Part shown: positions 53,201 through 64,000 of the stretch, piece by piece
Position numbering within the stretch: the first letter of the stretch is position 1
How the letters are laid out: each line of letters begins with the position of its first letter
NCBI RefSeq assembly: GCF_910589235.1
Contig: NC_060956.1
Location: 16,295,999 to 16,359,998, forward strand
Origin: Vespa crabro
Taxonomy: Eukaryota > Arthropoda > Insecta > Hymenoptera > Vespidae
Reading direction: 5' to 3'
DNA: 64,000 nt
Made by a program: the position numbers and the translations under genes
The notes under the pieces: generated by a model
Databases searched by the model: none
What the model saw: the letters and a program-made list of their open reading frames with translations, nothing else
What the model was told of the DNA's origin: nothing

Positions 53201-53833
53201 AGTGTGTTCTAACACTCTCGTGTGATTCATTTTAAGAGTTACTCATGCTCCCACGTTTAAATCGATAATTTTCGTAGACAATTATTTACCTGTTGATACC
53301 ATCAATGCATCTAGCCCCGTTTCTACATGGATTACTATAGCATTCATTGACGTTGACCTCGCAGTTGGTACCAGAAGTTCCAGGTCTGCATATACATTGA
53401 TAACCATTGATCTTATCCTCGCAACGTCCACCAAATTGGCAAGGATTGCTCTCGCATTCGTCGATTTGGGTTTGACATAGTCTGCCAGTGAAACCTGGGA
53501 AACAACTGCAACTGAAGCTGTTCTCGCCATCGATGCAGTTGCCACTGTGACAAGGATTCGATTGACAATCGTTTATGTTTGTCTCGCAGGATGCACCAGT
53601 GAATCCTGGTGGACATTCGCACGTATACTTTGCTATCGAATCCTGACACGTTCCACCGTTCTTGCATGGCGATGAGGCGCAATCGTCGATGTTGATTTGG
53701 CAGTGTGAACCAGCAAAACCATCGGCACAGGTACACTTGAATGAGTTTATGAGATCGGTGCAAATTCCGTTGTTCAGGCAAGGCTTTGCAGCGCATTCGT
53801 CGATATCTATCTCGCATTGTGTTCCCGTGAAAC
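46075..53833 (-). CDS. N: Notch receptor, 3' part (EGF12 end to stop), 6 exons
   Basis: Single-pass receptor for Delta/Serrate; cleavage releases an intracellular domain that acts with Su(H)/CSL in the nucleus. Exons on the minus strand: 53833-53290, 53113-52583, 52483-52251, 51026-49181, 49086-47300, 47207-46075. All junctions are GT/AG and in phase, about 2,020 residues in total. In order: the end of EGF12 (GFTGTQCE), complete EGF13-36, three LNR repeats, heterodimerisation domain, one TM segment (FIGVIIVIVGGMLVGVLV), RAM (VTWFPEGF), ankyrin repeats, PPPYEDCIK, a long glutamine tract, a PEST-like WSSSSPHSNSDWSE and the ending NKGSEAIYI as in Drosophila. The numbering assumes the usual 36 EGF repeats. 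The signal peptide and EGF1-12, including the ligand-binding EGF11-12, lie outside the window. No frameshift was seen. Abruptex-region repeats (24-29) are intact. Confidence 0.97.
46345..46515 (-). repeat. Uninterrupted 57-glutamine CAG/CAA tract in Notch (opa repeat)
   Basis: 171 bases, every codon CAA or CAG, counted codon by codon. A smaller Q run broken by Thr follows at 46318-46338. The same place in Drosophila Notch carries the original opa (M) repeat, but that one is shorter and interrupted by His. The codon mixture rules out a simple pure CAG expansion. Other frames give false poly-Leu, Ala/Val or Asn/Ser products. Confidence 0.97.
47300..49086 (-). CDS. N: Notch exon: LNR3, heterodimerisation, TM, RAM, ankyrin
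   Basis: Begins with the third LNR (YDAYCRKHYANGYCDYGC), then the HD region. The TM segment is at about 48471-48537, followed by the basic stop-transfer TAQRRR; the valine just before it is the expected gamma-secretase S3 neighbourhood. Then come RAM (VTWFPEGF), a basic SKRMR nuclear signal, and ankyrin repeats ending at RLLDEHVPRSPQM. The ankyrin part is close to identical to other insects. Confidence 0.97.
49181..51026 (-). CDS. N: Notch large exon: EGF24 (end) to LNR2
   Basis: Carries the end of EGF24 and complete EGF25-36, including calcium-binding types (for example VDVNECQSQPC) and the long atypical EGF29 with its insert (SCKDAAIRKGVLEKNLC). Then come LNR1 (CDEECNRYACNFDGNDC) and LNR2 (CNNAQCLFDGRDC). 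The acceptor splits a Tyr codon (T|AT) in DDCASYPC. Confidence 0.97.
51027..52250 (-). other. Notch intron between EGF24 halves (1.2 kb)
   Basis: The only sizeable intron among the exons present; the others are 92-176 bases. A GC-richer island at 51230-51370 contains a CACGTG E-box and a palindromic CTTATATAAG. No exon was recognised in it. Confidence 0.75.
52251..52483 (-). CDS. N: Notch exon: EGF22 (part), EGF23, EGF24 start
   Basis: A short 233-base exon. It starts with the second base set of the split Lys codon (AA|A) and CLHDAKCSPSSNFLDF, and ends in TDDCAS plus one base of the split Tyr codon. Donor GTAAGT. Confidence 0.96.
52583..53113 (-). CDS. N: Notch exon: EGF17 end to EGF22 start
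   Basis: Five EGF repeats, with YYDARCLSDVDECASNPC almost as in Drosophila EGF18-19. It ends LDPCSPN with two bases of a split Lys codon before GTAAGT. Confidence 0.96.
53290..53833 (-). CDS. N: Notch exon: end of EGF12 to EGF17
   Basis: The most 5' Notch exon in the window. It opens with the last residues of EGF12 (FTGTQCE, after a split Gly codon) and contains EGF13-16 and most of EGF17, including the short EGF15 (NPCHSGNCIDGENSF). Acceptor CTTTCAG, donor GTAAAT. Confidence 0.96.
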
Positions 53834-56800
53834 CTGAAAGATATAAAAACAAAATATTTCAATAATTGATCCTTATATTTTCTTCATTTTTTTTTTTAAT
53901 ATGTTCTCTATATTATTTTGTTAAATAAACATGAAAATAAAAAATCATGTCGATCTGATTAAATTGAATGCATTGCTATTATATTTTCTATTAATTCATA
54001 AATATTGATAAAGAAAAAACGAATGGTGAAGAACAAAGACGAAAAAGTTCTTTTAATTACGAATTTAATGCATATACGTATTAAGATATTCATTAAGAAT
54101 GAATAAATTGTTACTGAGAGACCTTAAACGTTTGTTGCTAATCCTTCCATTTTTCTCACTTTTTATCTCTTTCCGAAACAATTCCATTAACAGAAAAAAT
54201 TCAAGGAATTCTAAAAATAAGATAGAATCCGTTTTGAGAGATATAAATGATCACGAGTTTCGAAGAGCAGCTAATGAGTGGAAGCAGGTTAGTTGATTAT
54301 ACATTAAAGTAGAAATAATGAGGGAATAACGGCGAAGTGCTAGGAGATTAAAGAGCCAATTTCCTATCGTTCGAATGTATTGGAGGCATCATGGCGTGAA
54401 AGAGAGAGAAAGAAGAGAAACGACTAGACACCTAACAGCCGATCTATGTGTCCGCGCGATCGTGCGTACTCCCACGTTCGAGCAGGCGTGTTCGGGTAAT
54501 TGTAATCTATTGCCTTGGTACAGTGTGTTCTCGAAAGAACCTACGCGCGTTGATAAAGTACGTGAACTCCGAGGAGAGCACGATGCTGCTCCGTCACTTC
54601 TGCCTCTCACCTGGCTATCCTCCTTTCCTCCTCTCCTCCTCTTTCTTCTTGATCATTCCTTCCGTTTCTTTTTCTCATACTCTTGTACCCCGCCCACCCA
54701 GCCACGCGTATACGTGCTGTGGACTCGAAAGAGAAGATAATGCAAGAACGCTCCTTTAAATTGGAAAACCGATATCTCGTTATACCATTAACTGTCACGT
54801 GAATTTTCTACCTTTTATCCTAGGGACCACAGTTATATTATCATATTATTCATAGCTTCATTATTTCGTTTTCATTAGAAATGAATATTGTTAATTAATG
54901 TTGTTAATTAATGTTGTTAATTAAAAATTTTTTATTCTCAAAATAAATATCTTATTTACTATGGAATTTTTTTTTATTATATTATAACACGTGTTTGTAC
55001 TTTTGTCAATAGTGTATCTGTTTCATCGATAGTTACACATTATCATTTTAATATCTCTTGAGGATTCTTTAGTAGGTTAAATATATTGAATTTTTGGATC
55101 AAAAATTGCAATAAATTGCACAACAAAGTAATAATAACTACGATAATTAACCCAATATTATTTTATGATGTTTTAATATATTTCATAGGTAAATTTAATT
55201 TTTGTAAAATATTATCTTTATTAACTTTCAAATCAACGAAGATGATTGAACTAACTAATCATTAATATTCGAAATAATAATTTATATATAATCAATACAT
55301 AAATAAAAATACTCTTTATTCATAGTTTTAGTATTCTATTTATATAAAAAAAAAAAAAACAAATAAACACTGTTAATAAGAATTAATTCTTGAATAGCAC
55401 TTTTTTTACTTTACAGTGTTATCTAATTATTAGTTTTTATTCGGTAAAATTCAACTTATAGTAATTAATTTTTCATCGATGATCATCATGACAGTCAATG
55501 TATTAAAACGCTTCCGACTTAACCACCAGGAATTCGTTCTTCTTACTGGAGATTTAATGCACGTCGTTTTCGAATTATTTTTTTTCGTCTTTTATTTTTC
55601 CTTATTATTTCTCTATTTATCTTAAATAATCGATAGGAGTAGATCTTTCAAGGTAATAGTACATGGTATCGGGCTACCATGCGTTGAGCTACCTATTGAT
55701 GTTTTTCGATCGCGGATTTGATACACCCCTTTGATACGATCATGCTAAGCGGATGATTGTTACCTATACGATGCTTGACTTATGTAGTGTTGAAACGATA
55801 ACGTCGGAAAGGGTTAAAATGATCTTGAGAAATGATTTTTCAGTAGTTTTATTTGTTCGTTCGAGGTGAATGTACTTTGAAATAATAAAACTACGAAATT
55901 GAAATTAAAATTACAATTGAGATTAAAATTTTAGAGATTATATTAAAAATAGAAATTTATTCTTAATCATTTGTTCAAATCATTCGATCAATAGATTCGA
56001 TCAATAATTTATTTAAGCACGATTCAAATCAAAATAATGTAGTATCATTAAAAACCCATTAAAAAAATAAACATATTAAAAAAAAAAAATACGATATATA
56101 ATCTTGCTGTATGAACTAATACTGACATAAAACTTATTATATACCGTCATTAAAAATATATCATTAGAATTATTCTAGAAAAAGTTTAATAATGATCATG
56201 CTGTTCGAATTACGAGAATATAAGGTATTACATGTTGTAAAAATATATCATTACAAATATTTAAAAAAAAAATATTCAATAAAGATCCTGTTATACGAAC
56301 TACAGAAAGTATCACATATCGTATAGTTTGCTTGATTAAAGTCATACTCATAGAGATCTCGATATAGATTATTATTACAATTCTCTTTATAGATTATTAT
56401 CGCAAAATGAGCGAATATCTCTCGCTCTCTCTCCCTCTCTCTCTCTCTCTCTCTCACTCTCTCTCCCTTCTGAGTTTCATATATCGTAAACTATCATTCG
56501 TGTTGATCTATTCCACGTATCCTGCTCATCGAAGTGTGAATGGCAGCAAATCTCACACGAAAAATTTTTTAAGGAGGTAGCACCTGCAACGAGGTACCGC
56601 GTGTTCTAGGAGAGAAATACAAAACTCGAAGAAGCCGTTCGCGGATGGTTGTAACGGTAAAATATACGAGTTATCTCGCACACATCGTTCCGGCATCCGG
56701 ACGAACGACGCCTCGAAGCAAAAGACATACTTAGATTTCTCTATCTTTTTTTTTCAGATACGAATGTATCGACGATGAGTATGCTGATTGTACTTTGATC

Positions 56801-56980
56801 AGTTTGATCGATATTTTTCATAATCGATTGAACACGTGTTTAACTTTACAATTCATTAAACAATTTTTCAAAATGTATAAGCTATTTAAAAAAAAAGGAA
56901 CAAAAAGAAAATGTAATGCATGACAGTTCCTCGTATACGTTCTTTTAAATATATAAAATATTAAATATATATATTACTCT

Positions 56981-56984
<4 letters not shown>

Positions 56985-57029
<45 letters not shown>
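56985..57029. repeat. AT microsatellite
   Basis: About 22 AT units in the Notch intron, flanked by a small inverted TTAAATATA/TATATTTAA pair. Confidence 0.9.
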
Positions 57030-57032
<3 letters not shown>

Positions 57033-57745
57033 AGAATAAAAGTAAACCTTACGGTAAAGAAGTATTAAATGATTAATGATTGATCCAATGCGTATACTCA
57101 TTCCTTAGATACCTTGTATCATCTCATACAAAATCAAATGAATATTTTGCCTTTTTAAATTACAATGATTGATAAATCATCTATCTTCTCATAAATATAA
57201 TTAAACAATTTTATAACTGTTAGTGTAAACGTTATAATAAAAAAGCTATCGAATGATTAATGATTGATAAAATGTTTATATATTTTCCTTCATAACGAAT
57301 CTAATTAAGAGTCTGCTTTTTTAAGTTACTTTGATTGGTAAACCATCTTCATATAATCATTTTAGTATGAATCCAAGAAATTCAAATTACTATTTAATTA
57401 CATTAATTAAAACATACACATACACATACACACATGCGACCGCGAACGCACATTTTTTTTCTCTTTTAAAATGTCGTAAAGACGCGTGCGATACTCTCAC
57501 CGTGGAGGACACGCACGCACGCGAGTGATATCACACGCCTTGTATCATAGCTCGACGATGGTGCTTGGAATCAAGAGATTCCACGCTTAACGATGATACA
57601 TCGCACTTCTTCGAGGACGATCCAACGATCTGTGGTAATGATCGGAAGCGATGAGCCTTGCCTGAGGAATATCGCGTGCGTAATGTTCATTAAAATGTGG
57701 CGCTTCTTGCTACGATGTCGATGAACCGGTTGAGCGAAGAAAAAT

Positions 57746-57793
<48 letters not shown>

Positions 57794-58077
57794 TTTTTCA
57801 TTATTTTGTCACGGAAAAAAAAACAAAGAAGAAGGGAGAGTAAACTCGAGAACATTAAGGGGAAATGATAAGAACGTTTTTAGAAAAATAAATAGATATA
57901 TACTTCTTAGAAAAATAAATAAATATATACGTATTTATAACTAAACATACGAAAAATTTACTTTATATAAAGTTTATATAGTCAATAGATCAATTTAAAA
58001 AGATAAATAAATATATTAATGAATAGATAAAAATTTGTTTTATATAAAATTTAATACGATCTATCAGAAATTCAAAG

Positions 58078-58113
<36 letters not shown>

Positions 58114-58317
58114 TTACTATTCATGTATTATTTAAAGACTTCAAATTATCTAATGCAAAATATAATACATGTGTAAGACAAGAAAACAAAATCAATCTAA
58201 ACTTACAGATTAAAATTATCATTAGATAATAATAATTTCGTCTTAAAACAGTTAAGAGAAAACATGATAGGATCTCTAATTTAGACAGAGAAATGATGTA
58301 TCAAGAAAAAGAAAGAA

Positions 58318-58322
58318 AGAGA

Positions 58323-58371
<49 letters not shown>
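58318..58371. repeat. AG microsatellite
   Basis: AG array with one CAG interruption in the Notch intron. Source of a false Leu/Ser frame on the minus strand. Confidence 0.9.
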
Positions 58372-58374
<3 letters not shown>

Positions 58375-61300
58375 TCTCTTTCAAAGAAGCTGTTGTAACT
58401 TTCGTTGCAAAAAAGAACAAATTTTTAAAGAGACCGGTAGAGTTGTACGGAGTCGTACTTCGAAGCTGGTGACCTGGGTGTGGCACACGATCCGTGGAGA
58501 TCTCGCATATGTGCGCTGAGAGGACCTATTCGAGAACGGCCGTAGCATGCATCGACTGCGTCCGGGACTGTGAAACAGCATAATGCTCCGATATCTAACT
58601 CCTAAGACTCTTAGTTGGTTCCCTCAAAAGCGACTGTGGAGGAGGATTACGTAAATTCTTACGATTCTTGTGTGCATGAGACTCGGAGTTTCTCTTCTGT
58701 CATTCCTAAGAACACATACATATGTATCTACCTCTATACTTTTATTAGTGTAATTAATTAAGTTCTATTCATATAGTAGTACGTTCCAATAATGCAATGT
58801 ACTGGTATAAACATTTATTTTAATCGTAATAATTTCGTACGATATATCAGTATAATAATTTAATGTAATTTATTATTTTTAATAAATTTTTATTATTATG
58901 TTATATACTATATTGTATTTTAATCTCTCTCTCTCTCTTTCTCTTTTTATATATATATATATAATCTTATATAATTCACTTTTTTAACAGAGATAAAGAA
59001 AAATTTGTTTTATTAAATTTTACGTAATTTTAAAACGATTACATAAACTAAATGGTGAACATTGGCGAAGCGTATCTTGTACGACGAGAAACCATTAATA
59101 ACAATCGTAGTTTATCCGTTTGTTAGAGTTCGAGTGTAGCCAGGGGAGCTTTTCAAATACATACTTCAACGTTACCTTCCCTCTTCTGTTTCTTCTTGGC
59201 AGTACCTTGACCCTAGATTAGATCCTCGATATCCTGGGGGAATCGAGGTTCGAGGATATATCCTGACATATCCGCGTACACACGCGAGCTTTCGCGGACG
59301 ACGGTTTCACGGCTGATTTACCGCCTCGACTTCTTGGTAATTGTTCGGGGCGTGGCGGCCCGTACGTTAGCAGTAACGTTACGGCGGTCTCCCACGCGCG
59401 AAAGCAACCCGGGATTTATCGTCGATTCGACGACGACATTGACGGCTTTCGTTTCTTCGTGCTCTTTCACGTCGAAACAAAACTCGAAATCAAATTACGG
59501 TACAGTTATCGATTAGTATTCTTTATATGTATATAAATTGTATCATTCGGAATATACATTTCTTTTTAAATATTTTGTATAGAGAAAAAACATATTTTAG
59601 CAATGAAATTTTTCTATCATTGATTTAATATTTTTTATTTATAAACTGTATCAATTAGATTTAATTATTGAGAGAGAGAGAGAAAGAAAGAGAGAAAGAA
59701 AAAATATTTAAAACGTTCAATTTATTGTATATGTATTATATTTTGTTTATTATATTGTATTATATTATTAATTGTTTATTATTACCATTAATATCTATAA
59801 TTTTCTTTTAAAATGGATAAATTATTTCAAGCGAGTTACATCAATGACTTGACAAGATTCGAATATTTAAAAAAACTCGAGCAGACTTGATGGAACGAGA
59901 ATTTCTCTCTTAAATCAACGTACATACTTTCCCCTTATGAGTTCTCAAACAAAGTGAAACCAATTCCCTGGACTTTCTTCGGAAGCGTTTTGCTATTGTA
60001 GTAGTTATTTTTCAATGAATTGAATGCAGGTTATCGCTGATATTTGTATTACTTTCCTTTGAGATGACAAAAAAGAAAAAAAAAAAAAGAAACGAGAAAA
60101 AAAGAAGAAAAAAATATATTAAACTGGAGCAAGTAAATATGAATGCAAATCAGATAGAGTACGGTTTCGAGAGGTTCGAGAGATCGAGAATCATTTCGTT
60201 TCTTTCTTGAAGAGGAGAAAGAAAGAAAAAGCATGTTGTCTTCTTGTACGGCGACGAAAGAGAGCGAGAATGTGGGTGTGGTCGAAGATGTCGAGCGTGC
60301 GCCCAGTTGCTGCCGTTCCACAGCACAGCATCCACACAGGATCCACAGCTCACGACGGCACTTCTCTTCTCTGTTCTCCTGCGCTTCGTAACCTCTATAC
60401 AAGAAGCCAGGGCCGTGCTTTACCATACTTACGGATCTCTTACTTGCCCCGTTCCTAGACTAACGGTGTCTATCTCGCATATATACGTCTTTTCTACTCT
60501 ATACAACAACTTCTATCTTTCCTTTTACATTAGAAATCTCATTTACCCATACCGACTCTGCCCGCTTCGAAGTAGCAACGCATAACGATGGACCATTTAG
60601 ATACGAGTTAAACTTACATCGATATAACTGCAAAGCTTTATTCGAAAAATACTTATCGAAAGAATGATACAAGAAGATGGACATTTTGTTTTCTTCTTTT
60701 TTCTTTTTTATTTTTCTTTTCTTTTTTCTTTTCTTTTCTATTTTTTTTTTTTTTTTTTTTTTTGAATTTAGTAACTCCGACGTTTAAGATTTCAATTTAT
60801 TAGATCCATTGTGATTTGTTAGAGAGAAAGAAAACAATACAAAGGAAGATTGAGAGAAAACTAAAGGCATAGAAGAAATCGATGATGGTCCGACGTTTCC
60901 TTTTATTCCATCTAGATAATCTGCCAGATGGTAAAAGTAAAAAAGATCGAAGGGTCGGTGAGATAGAAACGATGACGAATGGAAAATAGGAAACGTATCG
61001 GCAGCTTAATCCAATTAGATCGAAATCTTATGTTAGCATCGACACGACGACTGGTCAGTGCTGACGCGCTCAAGATTGTGTTCGAGCTGCGTCTCTACGT
61101 TTTGATATAATTGGTCGATCCCTTTCGAAGGGATATCATCTATAAATCAAATGCGATTAATTGCTTTCAGAGAGAAAGAGAGAGAGAAAGAAAACGATTT
61201 TACGCATACACATTGTATACCCTACATTGAAAATGTTCATTAATAAATTCTTCTTTATCATTGTTAATTAACAAAGTTCATTGATATTGTTTAATTTAAA

Positions 61301-61692
61301 CATCTGTTATATTTAATAAACTCAAATAAAAACACTAGAAAATAAGATTATCTGCGTATAGGAAATTACATTGAAACGATGAAAATGATTTTAATTACCT
61401 CGATCGTAAGACGTATTTAAAAGAAAGACAAATAGATAGAAGGGAGAAAGACAGAGAAAAGGGATGGGAAGGGTTCCTCCTTCGCCGAAGATTGTAATTT
61501 ATATCACGCTGCGTCGACAGGACGATAATTACTATTCAAAACTCGTACGTAGATTGTGGTGGAAGCAAAGATCCGTCGACTACTCGTATAAAAAGAATGA
61601 AGATATAGTCTGTGTGTTATCGAGACGATAGTAATGCTATGATTTATAAAATATAAATATCTAATTTGTAATAAACAAAAAATAATATCCAG

Positions 61693-61723
<31 letters not shown>

Positions 61724-62128
61724 TTAGATCTATCTGATTGTTAACAAAAAATTAAAAAAGAAAAAGAGAAAAGAATTGCTTTTAGAAATAATTAAATGTT
61801 ATGTGAATAGATCTTTTTGCTAGATCTAATATTTTAATTAATATATATATATATATATATTTATCTAATAATGAAATAGTTAAATAAAATAAGAAATCAA
61901 TTGGTATGTTCGATAGAACGGAATAATCGAAGGGTGGTATACAGTTTGGTATGTAGGGTAACGATGCTATTTTATTCTATCAGGTAAGAGAAGTGGCAGC
62001 CTGAGAGGAGTCTAAGATAGCGGTACGATTCGGTCGAAGAAGTATCCGCAGCCTCCTTTAGACCTTACGGAAAAGAGAAAGAGAAAGAGAAAGAGAGAGA
62101 GAGGGAGGGCGAAGGTCGCTCATCGGAC

Positions 62129-62293
62129 ATGAACACGCCCGAGTACGACCTACCTTACCTGGATTTGCCGCCATGCAACAAACACGTAATCTTTCTGCCC
62201 TTTTCTATCCCGCTGCTTGCTACTCTAGGCCTCGCCTATCTCCTTTCAACCGATCTTGGAGCATCGACTTCTTCGTCTGATTCCGTTCGTTGA
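62129..62293 (+). CDS. Candidate 54-aa membrane micropeptide ORF
   Basis: ATG at 62129, TGA at 62291-62293, on the strand opposite Notch and inside its intron. The predicted product starts MNTPEYDLPYLDLPPCNKH (acidic, Pro/Tyr-rich), has one hydrophobic segment of about 20 residues (VIFLPFSIPLLATLGLAYLL) and a Ser-rich tail ending DSVR. The region is GC-richer than its flanks and has little repeat content within the frame. I recognise no family. It could equally be a conserved enhancer that happens to be open. Confidence 0.25.
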   Translation: MNTPEYDLPYLDLPPCNKHVIFLPFSIPLLATLGLAYLLSTDLGASTSSSDSVR

Positions 62294-63326
62294 TTTAACT
62301 TAACTTAACTTACTTCGACGGTCACAGTTAATTAAGATAACTGTTTTGAAATAAGGATACGTATTTACTTATCGAGAATTGTTCTATATATACCGATAAC
62401 GGATAATACAATTTTATCATCAATTCTTTCGACTGTTTTTTTTTTTTTTTTTAATAGAATAATAACAAACAGAGAAATTTGTACGTATGTGTGTGTCTAT
62501 ATCTGATAGAAAGCCTTCCCCTTTTACAGTTTTCGTATTACTTACGAGGTCGGTACTCTTTTCTCAATCTTCTATTTTCTGTCATTAAATTCATCGAACG
62601 GGACTGCATTGAAACGCGGACAGCCTTTACTGTAAGTAGATATATCAGGAAGCAATCGGATAGCCGTTAGATCATTCCGTGACTGATTGAAGCAACGATT
62701 ATCTATACTTCCTATGAAGCCAAGTTTTACGTATTTGGATACGCCCACGTTGCTACTTATTTTGTACTTCGTAAAGTTTACTCTGTTAATTATTATCCCG
62801 ATATCGTAAAATAGATATATTCTATGTGAACGTTAAAATTCGAATTGAAATTTTGAGTTAGTACATTTTAATTACCGTAATTCAATTAGTATTTTTCTGA
62901 ATTTTCATTTTTTTTCTATTCCATAATAGTTTTCTCATAAAATACTATAGAGAAATAGTAGGTATATTTAATAGTATTAAGTTTGAATTTCAATGAACAA
63001 GCACAGTTATTTTGATAGATTCTTTTAAAGGGAAGACAACATTTTGAAAGAACGATTTCCTATCGTTCTTTTATAGCAATACGACAGTATCAATGCGATT
63101 TACCAATGAATACGAAACGACATCGCTAGGGTGAATCGAAATAGTCGTTTAAAAGGAAGAATTGCGTAGAACTCGAATGACCTAACTCGACCTCCGGACT
63201 TTACCAAAACCAATCAAGTGCACGGTTTGGAATGCCGCTCGAGGTCTTCGACTTCCATTTGTGGAATGAACTCGAAGACCATTTCTCGAAGACTCCTTCT
63301 ATGTATATTTATGTATATGTATATAT

Positions 63327-63340
<14 letters not shown>

Positions 63341-63382
<42 letters not shown>
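63341..63382. repeat. CA/TA compound microsatellite
   Basis: CA run followed by a TA run, preceded by CATA units. It creates the Tyr/Ile/His-rich false frames around it. Confidence 0.9.
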
Positions 63383-63850
63383 TTACACACATACACACAT
63401 CTTTCTCTATTTTCTTTTTTTCGTTCGGCCCTCGCGAAACTACATCGTGCCACTTCTTCTCCTCACTTAGGATGCAGGCCTGTTCACACTCTATTTTCTC
63501 CCCCACATAAGGCAATTTAGCTTTAATTGAGATTCTACCTAATCGCGTCCTTGATGAGTTCATCTTGGTATCTTCATTCTGCTACGTTAGATCTATTAGA
63601 ATTATAACTATTAGGAACCTACTACTGGTTGACTACTCTAATGATATTTTTTTCGTTATGTTCGAATTAGGATCAGACAAGTAAAAATAAGCCACTTAAA
63701 TTTCATTCGATGGTACACCGCGATTTATGGAGTGATCTGTGTTGAAACGAGAACGATGTTCCTGATAGAAAAGAAAAAAAGAAATAAAAAAAAAATATAT
63801 AAAGAACGGGAGAGAGTGAGAGTGAGAGTGAGAGAGAGACAGACAAAGGG

Positions 63851-63881
<31 letters not shown>

Positions 63882-63891
63882 CTTGTGATTT

Positions 63892-64000
63892 ATGATCATA
63901 CCGGCTAATTACCATGAGGTTGATTCGGATACACAAGGAGATATAACGGATATTGATTCAATTATCGAGATTAATGGTGGTGAGTTTGCGAGAATGACGA
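63892..64000 (+). CDS. Possible start of an acidic ORF running off the window
   Basis: ATG at 63892 opens a plus-strand frame of at least 36 codons that is still open at the window edge. It begins MIIPANYHEVDSDTQGDITD and is rich in Asp, Ile and Glu. A GTGAGT near 63981 could be a donor. No family is recognised, and it lies opposite the Notch intron just after an AG array. Weak evidence. Confidence 0.2.
   Translation, partial: MIIPANYHEVDSDTQGDITDIDSIIEINGGEFARMT

Larger units (their letters stand above)
53834..64000 (-). other. Notch upstream intron (more than 10 kb, runs off the window)
   Basis: No cysteine-rich EGF-type exon was found here on the minus strand, so EGF1-12 must be further upstream. 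The DNA is AT-rich with GC-richer islands at about 54370-54770, 56500-56730, 57470-57720, 58430-58680, 59040-59500, 60170-60460, 60870-61150, 61900-62300 and 63180-63300. These are candidate enhancers or unannotated noncoding exons. AG microsatellites lie at 57749-57790, 58083-58110 and 58318-58371, and an AT run at 56985-57029. Two short plus-strand open frames are listed separately. Confidence 0.7.

Noticed and set aside
54370..54770. GC-rich frames as missing Notch EGF exons
   Set aside because: No spaced cysteines of EGF type on the minus strand; frames are Arg/Ser or Leu/Phe rich.
58381..58581. 66-codon minus-strand frame in the Notch intron
   Set aside because: No EGF cysteine pattern and no recognised family; in a GC-richer intronic island.
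59240..59275. GGTTCGA-type sequence as a tRNA B box
   Set aside because: No matching A box or cloverleaf could be drawn.

Overview
This is a 64 kb AT-rich window from an insect nuclear genome. Split genes with GT/AG introns, insect-type gene content and dense AT, AG and ATT microsatellites all point that way. The closest fit is an aculeate hymenopteran (bee, wasp or ant), but that is inference from style and content, not a demonstrated placement. There is no sign of bacterial operons, CRISPR, organellar or viral sequence.

Five protein-coding genes can be rebuilt exon by exon. (1) A beta-tubulin of the betaTub56D class on the minus strand: 19 codons at 14179-14235, a 9 kb intron, and the rest at 3850-5136, giving 447 aa. 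(2) A minus-strand BPHL-like alpha/beta hydrolase in five exons, 34267-35758, 303 aa with an intact Ser/Asp/His triad. (3) A minus-strand UBE2C/vihar ubiquitin-conjugating enzyme in four exons, 38143-39328, 181 aa. (4) A plus-strand KXD1 (KxDL, BORC/BLOC-1-related subunit) starting at 40188, head to head with UBE2C, with a probable distal last exon at 42300-42430. (5) Notch on the minus strand, six exons at 46075-53833, from the end of EGF repeat 12 to the stop codon. The first 12 EGF repeats and the signal peptide lie beyond the right edge, so 53834-64000 is read as part of a Notch intron of more than 10 kb.

Layout: 1-3.5 kb is gene-free sequence 3' of beta-tubulin. 3.5-14.3 kb is beta-tubulin. 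14.3-34.2 kb is a long stretch with no recognisable gene, holding an enrichment of TGA(G/C)TCA sites, tandem repeats, a 233 bp ATT array and a foldback element. 34.2-42.7 kb is a compact cluster of BPHL, a decayed copy of one BPHL exon, a dead piggyBac element, UBE2C and KXD1. 42.7-46 kb is the convergent 3' region shared by KXD1 and Notch. 46-64 kb is Notch.

The genes do not form a functional pathway: cytoskeleton, mitochondrial-type hydrolase, cell-cycle ubiquitination, lysosome positioning and signalling are simply neighbours. The most interesting observations are the 57-residue uninterrupted glutamine tract in the Notch C-terminus, the distal KXD1 exon, the piggyBac relic with TTAA ends, the decayed BPHL exon copy, the TGA(G/C)TCA cluster, and two short open reading frames on the strand opposite Notch. 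I found no convincing new multi-gene system.
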